64,000 nucleotides of DNA from Arthrobacter sp. ov118 (GCF_900116495.1 NZ_FPAY01000013.1:33713-97712); one strand, 5' to 3'. Numbered from the stretch's first letter, positions 42,215 to 50,785 are shown. Notes: generated by a model not told the origin, from the letters alone. Made by a program: numbers and translations.

Positions 42215-43669
42215 ATGGGTATCCGTACCGGACAGCAGTACCTGGAAAAACTCAACGCCATGAGCCCCCATGTGGTGATCGGCGGTGAGGTGGTCAGCGA
42301 GAAGGTCGCCGAACACCCTGCCTTCCGCAATGTGGCCCGCTCCTACGCCCAGCTCTTCGACATGCAGCACGATCCGGAATACCAAAAGGCGCTGACCTAC
42401 GCCTCACCGAGCACCGGCGAGCTGGTCAATGCCTCGTTCCTGGTGCCGAAGACGATCGAGGACCTGCAGCGCCGCCGCAACGCCATCTCCACGTGGGCCG
42501 AGTCCTCCAACGGTTTCCTGGGCCGCTCCGGGGACTACATGAACTCCGCGCTTACGGCGCTCGGCACGGCCGGAAAGTGGTTCTCGCAGGCGGATCCGGG
42601 CTTCGGCGAGAACATCCGCAACTACTACGAGTGGGTCCGGGAAAACGATGTCCTGGCCACGCATACGCTCATCCCACCGCAGGTCAACCGCTCAGTTTCC
42701 GGCTCGGAGCAGCTCGGCGGCCAGCTTTCGGCCCGGATTGTGGAGGAGCGGGGGGACGGAATCGTCATCCACGGCGCGCGCATGCTCGCCACCATCGCCC
42801 CGATTGCCGACGAGCTCCTGGTCTTCCCGTCCACGGTGCTCCGGGGCGCCCCCGAGGACGCGCCTTACTCCTACGCCTTCGCCATCCCCAACGACGCCCC
42901 GGGCCTGCGCTACCTCTGCCGTGCTTCGCTCTACAACGGCGGCAGTACCCACGACGAACCGCTGGCCTCCCGTTACGAGGAGATGGACGCCGTCGCGGTC
43001 TTTGACCACGTGTTTGTGCCCAACGAGCGCATCTTCATGCTCGGCCACCCGCAACTGTGCAATGCCTTCTACTCCGAAACCGGCGCCGGGGCGCTCATGA
43101 CCCACCAGGTGGTTACCCGCACCATCGCCAAGAGCGAGTTCTTCCTGGGCCTGGCCTCGGAACTGGCCGACTCGATCGGCATCGACGGGTTCCAGCACAT
43201 CCAGGAGGACATCGCCGAGCTGATTATCGACGTGGAGATCGGCAAGGCGCTGGTCCGCGCCTCCGAGGCCGACGCCGCGCTCAACGACGCCGGGGTCATG
43301 CTGCCGAAGTGGTCCACCCTGAACGCCGCCCGCAACTGGTACCCCAAGATCGCGCAGCGCTTCCCGCAGATCATCCGCAAGTTCTCGGCGTCGGGCCTCA
43401 TGGCGCTGCCGGGCGAGGCGGATGTCCACAGCGCGGCGCGGGCAGACATCGAGATGTACCTGCAGGGCAAGACCCTGACGGGGCCCGAGCGCGTGCGGCT
43501 GTTCAAGCTCGCGTTCGATGCCTCGATTTCCGGGTTCTCCGGGCGGCAGTCGCTCTACGAGTACTTCTTCTTCGGGGACCCCGTCCGCATGGCCGGCGCC
43601 CTCGTGAACAGTTATGACCGCGAGCCGGTCCGGGCCAGGGTCCGCGAGTTCCTGGCCCGCGTGGACTGA
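42215..43669 (+). CDS. hpaB: 4-hydroxyphenylacetate 3-monooxygenase-type oxygenase component (HpaB family)
   Basis: A 484-residue protein with an acyl-CoA dehydrogenase-like fold. It starts MGIRTGQQYLEKLNAM; signature segments include NGFLGRSGDYMNSALTALG and HDEPLASRYEEMDAVAVFD, and the helical C-terminal region has HIQEDIAELIIDVEIGKALV and FSGRQSLYEYFFFGDPVRMA. Such enzymes ortho-hydroxylate phenolic compounds with reduced flavin supplied by a partner reductase. The exact substrate (4-hydroxyphenylacetate or a chlorophenol or another phenol) cannot be fixed from the sequence, so the symbol marks the family only. It lies in an operon with the reductase; the MHS transporter follows. Confidence 0.9.
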   Translation: MGIRTGQQYLEKLNAMSPHVVIGGEVVSEKVAEHPAFRNVARSYAQLFDMQHDPEYQKALTYASPSTGELVNASFLVPKTIEDLQRRRNAISTWAESSNGFLGRSGDYMNSALTALGTAGKWFSQADPGFGENIRNYYEWVRENDVLATHTLIPPQVNRSVSGSEQLGGQLSARIVEERGDGIVIHGARMLATIAPIADELLVFPSTVLRGAPEDAPYSYAFAIPNDAPGLRYLCRASLYNGGSTHDEPLASRYEEMDAVAVFDHVFVPNERIFMLGHPQLCNAFYSETGAGALMTHQVVTRTIAKSEFFLGLASELADSIGIDGFQHIQEDIAELIIDVEIGKALVRASEADAALNDAGVMLPKWSTLNAARNWYPKIAQRFPQIIRKFSASGLMALPGEADVHSAARADIEMYLQGKTLTGPERVRLFKLAFDASISGFSGRQSLYEYFFFGDPVRMAGALVNSYDREPVRARVREFLARVD

Positions 43670-43730
43670 CGCGCAGCCGCAGATGTGCGCGGTATCACAT
43701 TTTTCATAGTAGAATCCTGTCTACTAACTG

Positions 43731-43744
43731 ACCGTTCGATCGGT
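43731..43744. promoter_or_regulatory. Possible TetR-type operator in front of the MHS transporter
   Basis: ACCGTTCGATCGGT is a near-palindrome with ACCG/CGGT tips, of the kind bound by many TetR regulators. A TAGAAT (43710-43715) upstream could be a -10. No regulator gene is adjacent. Confidence 0.35.
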
Positions 43745-43774
43745 AATTCGGCCGTTCCGCAGCGGCCATCTTCA

Positions 43775-43825
43775 GAGGCAGGTACTCAAGAGGCAGGCAC
43801 TCCGGAGCCCAGTACTCAAGAGGCA
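43775..43825. repeat. 15-bp tandem repeat, about 3.5 copies
   Basis: Units at 43775-43789, 43790-43804 and 43805-43819 of the type GAGGCAGGTACTCAA, plus a partial copy, fill the leader before the MHS transporter. They are in phase with a short reading frame (EAGTQ-type repeats) but no ribosome-binding site supports a gene. Confidence 0.75.
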
Positions 43826-43883
43826 TCAGCTAGTCACTTCGCATCCACTTCGGGCAGCATCTGCCCCCAGCAACGGAGTTCCA

Positions 43884-45218
43884 ATGACCGCAACTTCAGC
43901 CGTAGATTCCCCAGCGGGTCCCAGCAGCAAACAAGAGGAACGCAAGGTCCTCGCCGGAACGCTGGTCGGCACCACCATCGAGTGGTATGACTTCTTCATC
44001 TTTGCCCAGCTGACGGCAACCCTGCTCTCGCCGCTGTTCCTGGCACCTCTAAACGAATCCAACCCCGGCCTGGCGCAGATCCTCTCCTTCGCCCTCATCG
44101 GCATCAGCTTCCTGTTCCGCCCGCTCGGCGCGATCATTGCCGGCCACCTGGGCGACCGCCTCGGACGCAAGGCCATGCTGGTCTTCACGCTGATCATGAT
44201 GGGTGCCGCCACCGCCCTCATCGGCGTGCTGCCCACATATTCACAGATCGGCGTCCTGGCCCCGATCCTGCTCATCACCCTGCGCGTCATCCAGGGCTTC
44301 TCCGCCGGCGGTGAATGGGGCGGCGCCGCACTGATGGCCGTCGAGCACGCTCCGCTGTCCAAGCGCGGCCTGTTCGGCGCCTACCCGCAGATCGGTGTGC
44401 CGGTGGGCATGATCCTGGCTACCGGCCTGCTGTTCATGCTTAACACCTCGATGTCCAAGGAGGACTTCGCCGCCTGGGGCTGGCGGGTTCCGTTCCTTCT
44501 GTCCATCGTCCTGATCGTGGTGGGCTACCTGATCCGCCGCGCCGTGGGTGAAAGCCCGGTCTTCAAGGAGATGGCCGCCCGCAAGGAGGAGAGCAAGGCG
44601 CCGCTGAGCGAGCTGCTCCGCAAGCACAAGAAGGCAGTGCTCTACTCCACGCTGATCTTCGTCGCCAACAACGCCGCCGGTTACCTGCTGATCGCCTTCT
44701 TCATCTCCTATGCCACCAAGACGCTGAAGATGCCCACACCGCAGATCCTGCTGGCCACCACGCTGGCGTCCTTCGGCTGGCTGGTCTTCACGCTGGTCGG
44801 CGGCTGGCTCTCGGACAAGATCGGCCGCGTGAAGACGTTCCTGATCGGCTACGCGATTGTGTTCGCCTGGATGATCCCGATGTTCGCGCTCATCGACACC
44901 AAGGACATCGTGCTTTACGGGGTGGCGCTGTTCGTCCTCACGATCGGACTCGGCCTGTCCTACGGCCCGATGTCCGCCATGTACGCCGAGATGTTCCCCG
45001 CCAAGGTCCGCTACTCCGGCATCTCGATCGGGTACGCCTTCGGCGCCATCCTGGGCGGCGCCTTCGCGGCCACGATCGCCGAGGCACTCCTGCAGAGCAC
45101 CCACTGGACCGGCTCCATCGGCATCTACATCATGATCCTGTCCGTCATCTCCGCCGTCGGCGTCATCCTGGCCAAGGAAACCCGCGGACGGCCGCTGGGC
45201 GTCAGCGCCCACCACTAG
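43884..45218 (+). CDS. MHS-family metabolite:H+ symporter
   Basis: A 444-residue carrier with twelve helices. The MHS signature AGTLVGTTIEWYDFFIF is at residues about 29-45, the loop motif GHLGDRLGRKAML follows, and RVIQGFSAGGEWGGAALMAV is typical of the subfamily that imports citrate, shikimate or aromatic acids. It follows the monooxygenase gene in the same direction after a 214-bp gap with its own regulatory-looking DNA, so it probably imports the substrate of that pathway or a related acid. ATG 43884 follows a weak GGAG. Confidence 0.92.
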   Translation: MTATSAVDSPAGPSSKQEERKVLAGTLVGTTIEWYDFFIFAQLTATLLSPLFLAPLNESNPGLAQILSFALIGISFLFRPLGAIIAGHLGDRLGRKAMLVFTLIMMGAATALIGVLPTYSQIGVLAPILLITLRVIQGFSAGGEWGGAALMAVEHAPLSKRGLFGAYPQIGVPVGMILATGLLFMLNTSMSKEDFAAWGWRVPFLLSIVLIVVGYLIRRAVGESPVFKEMAARKEESKAPLSELLRKHKKAVLYSTLIFVANNAAGYLLIAFFISYATKTLKMPTPQILLATTLASFGWLVFTLVGGWLSDKIGRVKTFLIGYAIVFAWMIPMFALIDTKDIVLYGVALFVLTIGLGLSYGPMSAMYAEMFPAKVRYSGISIGYAFGAILGGAFAATIAEALLQSTHWTGSIGIYIMILSVISAVGVILAKETRGRPLGVSAHH

Positions 45219-45230
45219 CCCAGCAACCAA

Positions 45231-45293
45231 CAACGCGGGGTCACTTCGCGCCTATAAATCCCCTCGGATTGGGCCGTAAATGACCCCGCGTTG
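45231..45293. repeat. Palindromic element B (CAACGCGGGGTCA tips)
   Basis: Arms of 16 nt (45231-45246 and 45278-45293) pair with one mismatch; AATCC/GGATT pair near the centre. It lies between convergent genes and can act as a terminator. The tip sequence is the same as in element A at 34774-34842. Confidence 0.8.
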
Positions 45294-45300
45294 CTTTAAC

Positions 45301-45981
45301 CTAGCCGGGCGCGCCGGGCAGCAGCCGCACGACGTCGTCGTCCTCCAACTGCTCAAACATCCGGTAGTAGCTTCCGACGGCGCGGAACTGGCCCGGGGTG
45401 TGGAGGCTGAAGACGGCCTGGGTGACAGGCTCCAGCGATGCCTGGGCCGTCAGGGAAGCCACCGGGACGGCCACGACGACGCGGGCCGCGCCTGCTCCGC
45501 GCACCGCCTCGACCGCGGCCCGCATGCTTGCGCCGGTGGCGAGGCCGTCGTCGGCCAGAATGACGGTCTTGCCGCCGAGGTTGCGCGTGGAGTCCGGATA
45601 GCGGGCCGCGCGGCGTTCCAGCTCGGCCCGTTCCCGCCGTTCAACCTCGTCAAAGGATGACTGGGTCAGGCCCAGGGCCAGCAGCCGGGTCACGAGTGAA
45701 CGGTTGAGGATCCGCACCACCTGTCCGCCGGTCTGTTCGCCGGTCTGTCCACCCGACCAGGCGAGGGCGCCGAAGGCGATTTCCGTGTGCCCCGGGATGC
45801 CGAGTTTGCGGACGGGCAGGACGCCGGCGGGCAGCCCGAGCTCGGACGCGAGGGCGACGGCCACGGGGACGCCGCCGCGGGCCAGTCCCAGGATCAGAGT
45901 GTCCGGCCGGCCGCGGAACCGGGAGAGGAGGCCGGCGAGCTGCCGGCCGGCCTGGTCGCGGTCTTGAAAGCGCATGCCCAT
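45301..45981 (-). CDS. Phosphoribosyltransferase family protein
   Basis: A 226-residue protein. The PRPP-binding loop is KTVILADDGLATGASMRAAV near residue 140 and the opening fold reads DTLILGLARGGVPVAVALAS. The family (PF00156, often annotated only as phosphoribosyltransferase) is usual in actinobacteria next to hydrolase genes, and the base or nucleoside substrate is unknown. GGGAAG lies before ATG 45981. It ends eight bases after element B. Confidence 0.9.
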   Translation of the reverse strand: MGMRFQDRDQAGRQLAGLLSRFRGRPDTLILGLARGGVPVAVALASELGLPAGVLPVRKLGIPGHTEIAFGALAWSGGQTGEQTGGQVVRILNRSLVTRLLALGLTQSSFDEVERRERAELERRAARYPDSTRNLGGKTVILADDGLATGASMRAAVEAVRGAGAARVVVAVPVASLTAQASLEPVTQAVFSLHTPGQFRAVGSYYRMFEQLEDDDVVRLLPGAPG

Positions 45982-46023
45982 GGTTCATCTTCCCGCCGCG
46001 GCCCGATGCCCGGAAGCCGGATT

Positions 46024-46851
46024 TCAGACGGCCAGGAAGCTGATGGCCCCCTGCTTGAAGGCCCGGCTCGTGATGGCGTTCGTGTGGTTTCGGCCGGGCA
46101 AGATGAGCTGCTCCACCATCGCACCGGCCTTGCTGCCGATGGCTGCGAGGTCCGGCAGGGTCGCGGACCGCTCGTCGTTTTCGCCGGCCACGAGCAGCAT
46201 CGGCACGTGCGGAACGGCTTCGGCGGGGTCGAACGGCTCGCCCTTGATGGCCTCAACGAGGGACAACAACGCGAAGATGTTGTTGCTGGGCAGCAACTGG
46301 GCCATTTTCAGCAGCCCGGCTGTGGACTCATCGGCGATGGGGGTGCCGTCGGCCAGGTAGCGCTGTGCGGCCAGGAGGTCGAATTCCGCCAGCGGATCGG
46401 CGGTGTTCGGCCCGCCCAGGACCAGGCGGTGGACGAGTTCATGCTGGGTGGCGCCGAATTCCCAGGCGAGCCGGGAACCCAGCGAGTAGCCGATGACGTC
46501 CAGGCCGCTGCTGGAGTCGCCGTCACGCAACGGCCTGGCTCCGGCGTCGAACGCGATCTGGAGCAGGTCCGCGCGGATCCGGCTGGGGGAGTAGGAGTCC
46601 ATGTCCTCCGGCGCCCCGCTGCGGCCGTGGCCGGGCAGGTCCACGGTGATGACGCGCCGGCCGGCCTCCAGCAGGGCGGCCAACCAGCCGGTGTCCTCCC
46701 AGTTGAGCTTGGCGGAGGAGGAGAAACCGTGCAGCAGCAGGACGGGGCGGAGCCCGGCGTCGTTCTTGGGCTCGTGCACCTCCACGTGGAGCTGGGGGTC
46801 GGTGCCCTCCACCGTGTGGGAGTGCTGTTGGCCGGTGTGTCTGCCGCTCAT
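46024..46851 (-). CDS. Alpha/beta hydrolase of the 2-oxoacid dehydrogenase operon (AcoC-like hydrolase part)
   Basis: A 275-residue protein. VLLLHGFSSSAKLNWEDTGW is the oxyanion loop, DVIGYSLGSRLAWEFGA holds the nucleophile serine (GYSLG), and the histidine is in LPGRNHTNAITS. ATG 46851 follows GAGGA; the ATG at 46869 overlaps the previous gene and is less likely. It starts four bases after the lipoyl protein stop. In acetoin dehydrogenases of AcoC type, a lipoyl domain and an alpha/beta hydrolase are one polypeptide of about 370 residues; here 109 plus 275 residues are separate, so this may be the acyl-transfer half. A stand-alone esterase is the alternative. Confidence 0.85.
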   Translation of the reverse strand: MSGRHTGQQHSHTVEGTDPQLHVEVHEPKNDAGLRPVLLLHGFSSSAKLNWEDTGWLAALLEAGRRVITVDLPGHGRSGAPEDMDSYSPSRIRADLLQIAFDAGARPLRDGDSSSGLDVIGYSLGSRLAWEFGATQHELVHRLVLGGPNTADPLAEFDLLAAQRYLADGTPIADESTAGLLKMAQLLPSNNIFALLSLVEAIKGEPFDPAEAVPHVPMLLVAGENDERSATLPDLAAIGSKAGAMVEQLILPGRNHTNAITSRAFKQGAISFLAV

Positions 46852-46855
46852 GGTG

Positions 46856-47185
46856 TCAGTCCTCATCAAGTACGGCGCTCAGGCGGACCCGGCGCTTCGG
46901 TGCCTCTTCCGTCGGGACCGTGCCCACGATGCCGGCGGTGTTGTCCGGCACCTCGAACACAATCAGGGGCTCGCCGACATTGATCTTGTCACCGGGCCCG
47001 CCGTGGATACGCACTACCTTACCTGCCTGTGGGCTGGGCAATTCAACGGCCGATTTGGTGGTTTCGACCTCCACCAGCGGCTGGTTGCGCTCCACCTGCT
47101 CGCCCGGGGAAACCAGCCATTCCAGCACGGTCGCCTCGATGAGCCCTTCGCCGAGATCCGGAAGCGGGAAGGAAATTTCAGCCAC
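46856..47185 (-). CDS. Stand-alone lipoyl-domain protein (E2 N-terminal part only)
   Basis: A 109-residue protein starting MAEISFPLPDLGEGLIEATV at GTG 47185 (GGAG eight bases upstream). The modified lysine is K44 in VEVETTKSAVELPSP. After the lipoyl domain (to about residue 85) it stops at a basic linker (EEAPKRRVRLSAVLDED). The peripheral-subunit-binding and catalytic acyltransferase domains of a normal 400-500 residue E2 are missing and are not encoded downstream. It overlaps E1 beta by eight bases and is followed after four bases by an alpha/beta hydrolase. Confidence 0.9.
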   Translation of the reverse strand: MAEISFPLPDLGEGLIEATVLEWLVSPGEQVERNQPLVEVETTKSAVELPSPQAGKVVRIHGGPGDKINVGEPLIVFEVPDNTAGIVGTVPTEEAPKRRVRLSAVLDED

Positions 47186-48218
47186 GTTTGTACTCCAATA
47201 CTCGCTGGATCCCGAAGAGGATCCGGTCAATGTTCGGGATGTATTCGTCTTCCAGGTCGCCGGAGGGATACGGCACGTCGAAGCCGGTGACGCGTTCCAC
47301 CGGCGCCTTGAGCGTGTCGAAGCAGTGCTGCGTGATCAGCTGGGCCACCTCTGCGCCGAGACCGGAGGTCAGCGGTGCCTCATGGACGACGACGGCGCGG
47401 CGGGTCTTGCGTACAGAGGCGGCCAGGGCCGCGGCGTCGATCGGCTTGAGCCAGCGCAGGTCCAGGACCTCGACGTCGATCCCGTCCTCCGCCGCGAGTT
47501 CTGCCACCTGCAGGCACCGCGACACCATGGCGCCCCACGCGACCAGCGTGAGGTGGCGGCCCTCCCGCATGATCTTGGCGCCGGTGGGCGCGCCGCCGTC
47601 AGCCTCGTGCCTGGCGATGTCCACCTCAGCCTTTTGCCAATACCGGGACTTCGGTTCCATGAAGATCACCGGGTCCGGTCGCGTGGCGGCGTACTTGAGA
47701 AGGTGGTAGGCCTCGTGCGGGTTCGACGGCGAGACCACCTTCAGGCCCGGCACGTGGGCGAAGAGCGCCTCGAGGCTTTCGCCGTGGTGTTCGGGGGCGC
47801 GGATGCCGCCGAAGCTGGGCACCCGCAGGGTGATGGGCATCGGCATGGTGCCACGGCTGCGGTAGTTCATCCGGGCGATCTGGCAGACGATCTGGTTGAT
47901 GGCGGGGTAGGCGAAGCCGTCGAACTGGACCTCGGGGATGGGGTGGAAACCGGCCATTGCCAGGCCCACAGACAGGCCCAGGATGCCCGATTCCGCCAGC
48001 GGGGTGTCAAAGACGCGCTGCGCGCCGTGCTTGGCCTGCAGCCCGTCCGTGATCCGGAAGACGCCGCCGAGCCGGCCGCAGTCCTCGCCGAAAACGACGG
48101 CCTTGCGATTTTCCGCTAGCACCTCGTCGAGGGCGCGGTTGAGTGCCTGTTGCATGGACATCACGGTGGTGGAAGCCGGTTCGTTCGTGGTGCCGCTTTC
48201 CAGGATCGAGTTAGACAT
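47178..48218 (-). CDS. 2-oxoacid dehydrogenase E1 component, beta subunit
   Basis: A 346-residue protein. From MSNSILESGTTNEPASTTVM it continues SMQQALNRALDEVLAENRKAV and FGEDCGRLGGVFRITDGL, then ESGILGLSVGLAMAGFHPIPEVQF (TPP contacts) and FGGIRAPEHHGESLEALFAH, the beta subunit of pyruvate, branched-chain or acetoin dehydrogenases. It overlaps both neighbours by eight bases in the order alpha-beta-lipoyl. It pairs with E1 alpha as an alpha2beta2 tetramer that decarboxylates the substrate using TPP. Confidence 0.95.
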   Translation of the reverse strand: MSNSILESGTTNEPASTTVMSMQQALNRALDEVLAENRKAVVFGEDCGRLGGVFRITDGLQAKHGAQRVFDTPLAESGILGLSVGLAMAGFHPIPEVQFDGFAYPAINQIVCQIARMNYRSRGTMPMPITLRVPSFGGIRAPEHHGESLEALFAHVPGLKVVSPSNPHEAYHLLKYAATRPDPVIFMEPKSRYWQKAEVDIARHEADGGAPTGAKIMREGRHLTLVAWGAMVSRCLQVAELAAEDGIDVEVLDLRWLKPIDAAALAASVRKTRRAVVVHEAPLTSGLGAEVAQLITQHCFDTLKAPVERVTGFDVPYPSGDLEDEYIPNIDRILFGIQRVLEYKRG

Positions 48219-49248
48219 GTTCGGACTCCTCGCGCCAGTTGGCGGCCTGGGCCTGCAGGGCCGGGGTGGTTTCCTGGAAGACCAGGTCAAACATTTCAGT
48301 TCCGGGCCGGGAGCCGAGTCCTTGGATGCCGGTGCGGATCTGCTCCTCTTCGGCCTTGGCCGCGGCCAGCACCTCGGCGAAGAACGCCTCGTCCGCGATT
48401 GAATCGGCCAGCAGCCGCTGCCGGAGCCGCTCGATCGGGTCGACGCCGGCGCCGTCGCGTTCCTCGTCGAGGGAACGGTAGCGGCCCGGATCATCGGAGG
48501 TGGAGTGCGGGCCGCGGCGGTAGGTCATGGCCTCGATGAGCACCGGGCCGTTGCCGGAGCGGGCATGCGCGAAGGCGCGGCGGGTCGCGTCGACGACGGC
48601 GACGACGTCGTCGCCGTCGATCTTCAGCGCCGGGATGCCGTAGCCGGCGGCGCGGGCCGCGACGGAGCCGCCGGCCACCTGCCGTTCGGTGGGGACTGAG
48701 ATGGCCCAGCCGTTGTTCTGGACGAAGAAGACCACCGGGGCCTTCATCACGGCGGCGAAGTTCATGGCCTCGTGCACATCGCCCTGGGAGGAGGCGCCGT
48801 CGCCGAAGTAGGTCAGGGCGACGCCGTCTTTTCCATCGAGCGTCTGGCCGTGGGCCCAGCCGACGGCGTGCAGGACGGAGCCGGCGACGACCGCCTGGAT
48901 CGGGGCCAGCCGGGATTCCATCGGGTTGTAGAGGCCGCCGTGCCACGTGGCCTTGTGGGTGGACATGTAGGCCACCATGTCCACGCCCAGGGTCCGGGCG
49001 ACGCCCATTTCGCGGTAGGTGGGGAAGACGAAGTCACGGGTGATGTCCACGGCGTAGCCGCTGCCCACCTGGGCAGCTTCCTGGCCGAGTTCGGGCGCGT
49101 AGCCGGGAATGATGCCCTGCCGCTGCCAGGCGATGGCCGAGGTGTCGAGGTGCCTTACGGCCACCATCAGCGAATAGAGCTCTCGGAGCTCGTCGGCAGT
49201 GAGCGGCCCGGCAGCGCCGCCGGAAGCCACAGGGGAAAGTGTGTCCAT
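48211..49248 (-). CDS. 2-oxoacid dehydrogenase E1 component, alpha subunit
   Basis: A 345-residue TPP-binding subunit from the ATG at 49248, set by TAGGGT seven bases upstream (an in-frame TTG at 49284 is rejected). The TPP motif starts LTYFGDGASSQGDVHEAMNF and ends VFFVQNNGWAISVP. The phosphorylation-loop region YRRGPHSTSDDPGRYRSLDE is present. The sequence is of the branched-chain/pyruvate type. It heads an operon of four overlapping genes. Substrate (branched-chain 2-oxoacids, pyruvate or acetoin) is not determined. Confidence 0.95.
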   Translation of the reverse strand: MDTLSPVASGGAAGPLTADELRELYSLMVAVRHLDTSAIAWQRQGIIPGYAPELGQEAAQVGSGYAVDITRDFVFPTYREMGVARTLGVDMVAYMSTHKATWHGGLYNPMESRLAPIQAVVAGSVLHAVGWAHGQTLDGKDGVALTYFGDGASSQGDVHEAMNFAAVMKAPVVFFVQNNGWAISVPTERQVAGGSVAARAAGYGIPALKIDGDDVVAVVDATRRAFAHARSGNGPVLIEAMTYRRGPHSTSDDPGRYRSLDEERDGAGVDPIERLRQRLLADSIADEAFFAEVLAAAKAEEEQIRTGIQGLGSRPGTEMFDLVFQETTPALQAQAANWREESEHV

Positions 49249-49255
49249 GCCTGTG

Positions 49256-49261
49256 ACCCTA
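49256..49261 (-). promoter_or_regulatory. -10 hexamer of the E1 alpha operon
   Basis: TAGGGT on the minus strand lies 7 nt before the ATG at 49248. Confidence 0.6.
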
Positions 49262-49354
49262 GTCACCGGCAGCGGGGTGGGCAATCAGCCTAGGCTGGGG
49301 TGCCCAGACTGCACACTTCTGCCGCCCCGGCCGCCGGTGAGCTTGGCAATTTGT

Positions 49355-50785
49355 CTAGCGGGTCTGCCGGCCGGCCTCTTCGCCGGCTCGGCGGTTGCGG
49401 GCGATCCGGGCCCCGACCCAGCATGCCGCGGCGATGCCGGCCACGAGGGCCAGGGTGCTGAACAGCTGCTTGCTGCTGTCCGGGCTGCTGAAGCCCACGG
49501 CGAAGATCAGCGCCAGGAGCACGAGACCGAAGACTGTCAGGCCGGGGAAGCCCTTCATCCGCAGCGGCAACCGGGTTCCGTCGCGGTCCGCGCGGCGGCG
49601 CAGGATCAGCTGCGATACGAGGGCCGAGCCCCACACCACAAGGCAGGTGGAGCCGACCAGCTGGAACAGGGCCGGCAGAATCTGGTCCGGAAAGAGCAGT
49701 TCCAGCACGGCGGCCAGGAAGCCGAAGGCGACCGAGACGCTGACGGCCACCACCGGCACCCGCGCCGGGCTGAGCTTCGAGAGGAACCGCGGGGCTTCGC
49801 CGCGCTCGGAGAGCGAGTACACCATGCGGGACGCACCGTAGAGATTTGCGTTGAGGGCGGACAGCAGCGCGACGACGGCGACCAACGTGATTGCGGCGCC
49901 GGCGCCCGGAATCCGGGCGGCGTCCAGAACGCCGGCGAAGGGGGACTTGAGCGCGTCCGAGGTGGCCGGCAGGACGGCGGCGATGACGAACACCGAGCCG
50001 ATGTAGAACACGAGGATCCGCCACACCACGGTGCGGATGGCCTGGCCGACGCTGCGCTCCGGGTTTTCCGTCTCGGCCGCGGCGACGCTGACAATCTCCG
50101 TGCCGCCGAAGGCAAAGATCACGACGAAGAGTGCGGTGGCGATGCCGCCCAGGCCCGCAGGGGCGAAATCGGAGGTGAAGTTGCTGAGCCCGGGGGACGG
50201 GACGTCCGGCAGCCAGCCCAGCAGCAGAGCCGCGCCGATGGCCAGGAACAGCAGGATGGCAACCACCTTGAGGATGGCGAACCAGAATTCGAACTCGCCA
50301 AAGTTCTTCACCCCGGCCAGATTGACCGCCGTGAACAGGGCCATGAAGATCAGAGACAGCGCCCCGACGGGGATCACCGGCCATACGCTGAACAGGAGCG
50401 CGGCCGCACCCAGGGCCTCGGCTGCGATGACCACCACGAGCTGCAGCCACCAGAGCCAGCCGACGGTGGCGCCGGCCGTCCGGCCCATGGCCTTTTCCGC
50501 AAAGACGGAGAAGGCGCCGCTGTTCGGATTGGCCGCAGCCATCTCGCCGAGCGCCCACATGACCAGGATGATCAGGGTTCCGGCGACAAGGTAGGAGATC
50601 AGCACGGCCGGTCCGGCCGCCTGGATTCCGGCCCCGGAGCCCAGGAACAGGCCGGCGCCGATCGCGCTGCCCAGTCCCATCATGGTCAGCTGGCGGGGCT
50701 TCATGCTGTGCCCGAGGGCCGGGGTTGGGGCATGGGCTTGGGATGGGGCTGTGGCGGGCAACTTCGCTGTGGACTTCGTTGTCAT
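49355..50785 (-). CDS. Amino acid permease, APC superfamily
   Basis: A 476-residue protein with twelve helices. The first helix is GLGSAIGAGLFLGSGAGIQ, followed by ISYLVAGTLIILVMWALGEMA and the conserved FAFGGTEIVSVAAAETENPE. These match the amino acid transporter (AAT) group (GabP/AnsP/AroP-like), proton symporters for amino acids. ATG 50785 is chosen since it starts the conserved tail; the upstream ORF extension runs into the divergent regulator. The neighbour on the other side is an Lrp/AsnC regulator, a usual partner. Confidence 0.92.
   Translation of the reverse strand: MTTKSTAKLPATAPSQAHAPTPALGHSMKPRQLTMMGLGSAIGAGLFLGSGAGIQAAGPAVLISYLVAGTLIILVMWALGEMAAANPNSGAFSVFAEKAMGRTAGATVGWLWWLQLVVVIAAEALGAAALLFSVWPVIPVGALSLIFMALFTAVNLAGVKNFGEFEFWFAILKVVAILLFLAIGAALLLGWLPDVPSPGLSNFTSDFAPAGLGGIATALFVVIFAFGGTEIVSVAAAETENPERSVGQAIRTVVWRILVFYIGSVFVIAAVLPATSDALKSPFAGVLDAARIPGAGAAITLVAVVALLSALNANLYGASRMVYSLSERGEAPRFLSKLSPARVPVVAVSVSVAFGFLAAVLELLFPDQILPALFQLVGSTCLVVWGSALVSQLILRRRADRDGTRLPLRMKGFPGLTVFGLVLLALIFAVGFSSPDSSKQLFSTLALVAGIAAACWVGARIARNRRAGEEAGRQTR

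Noticed and set aside
43685..43990. Short frame with EAGTQ-type repeats before the MHS carrier
   Set aside because: It overlaps the transporter start, lacks a ribosome-binding site, and the repeat is better explained as non-coding tandem duplication.
49249..49284. Upstream TTG start for E1 alpha
   Set aside because: The -10 hexamer TAGGGT lies inside this extension, 7 nt before ATG 49248.
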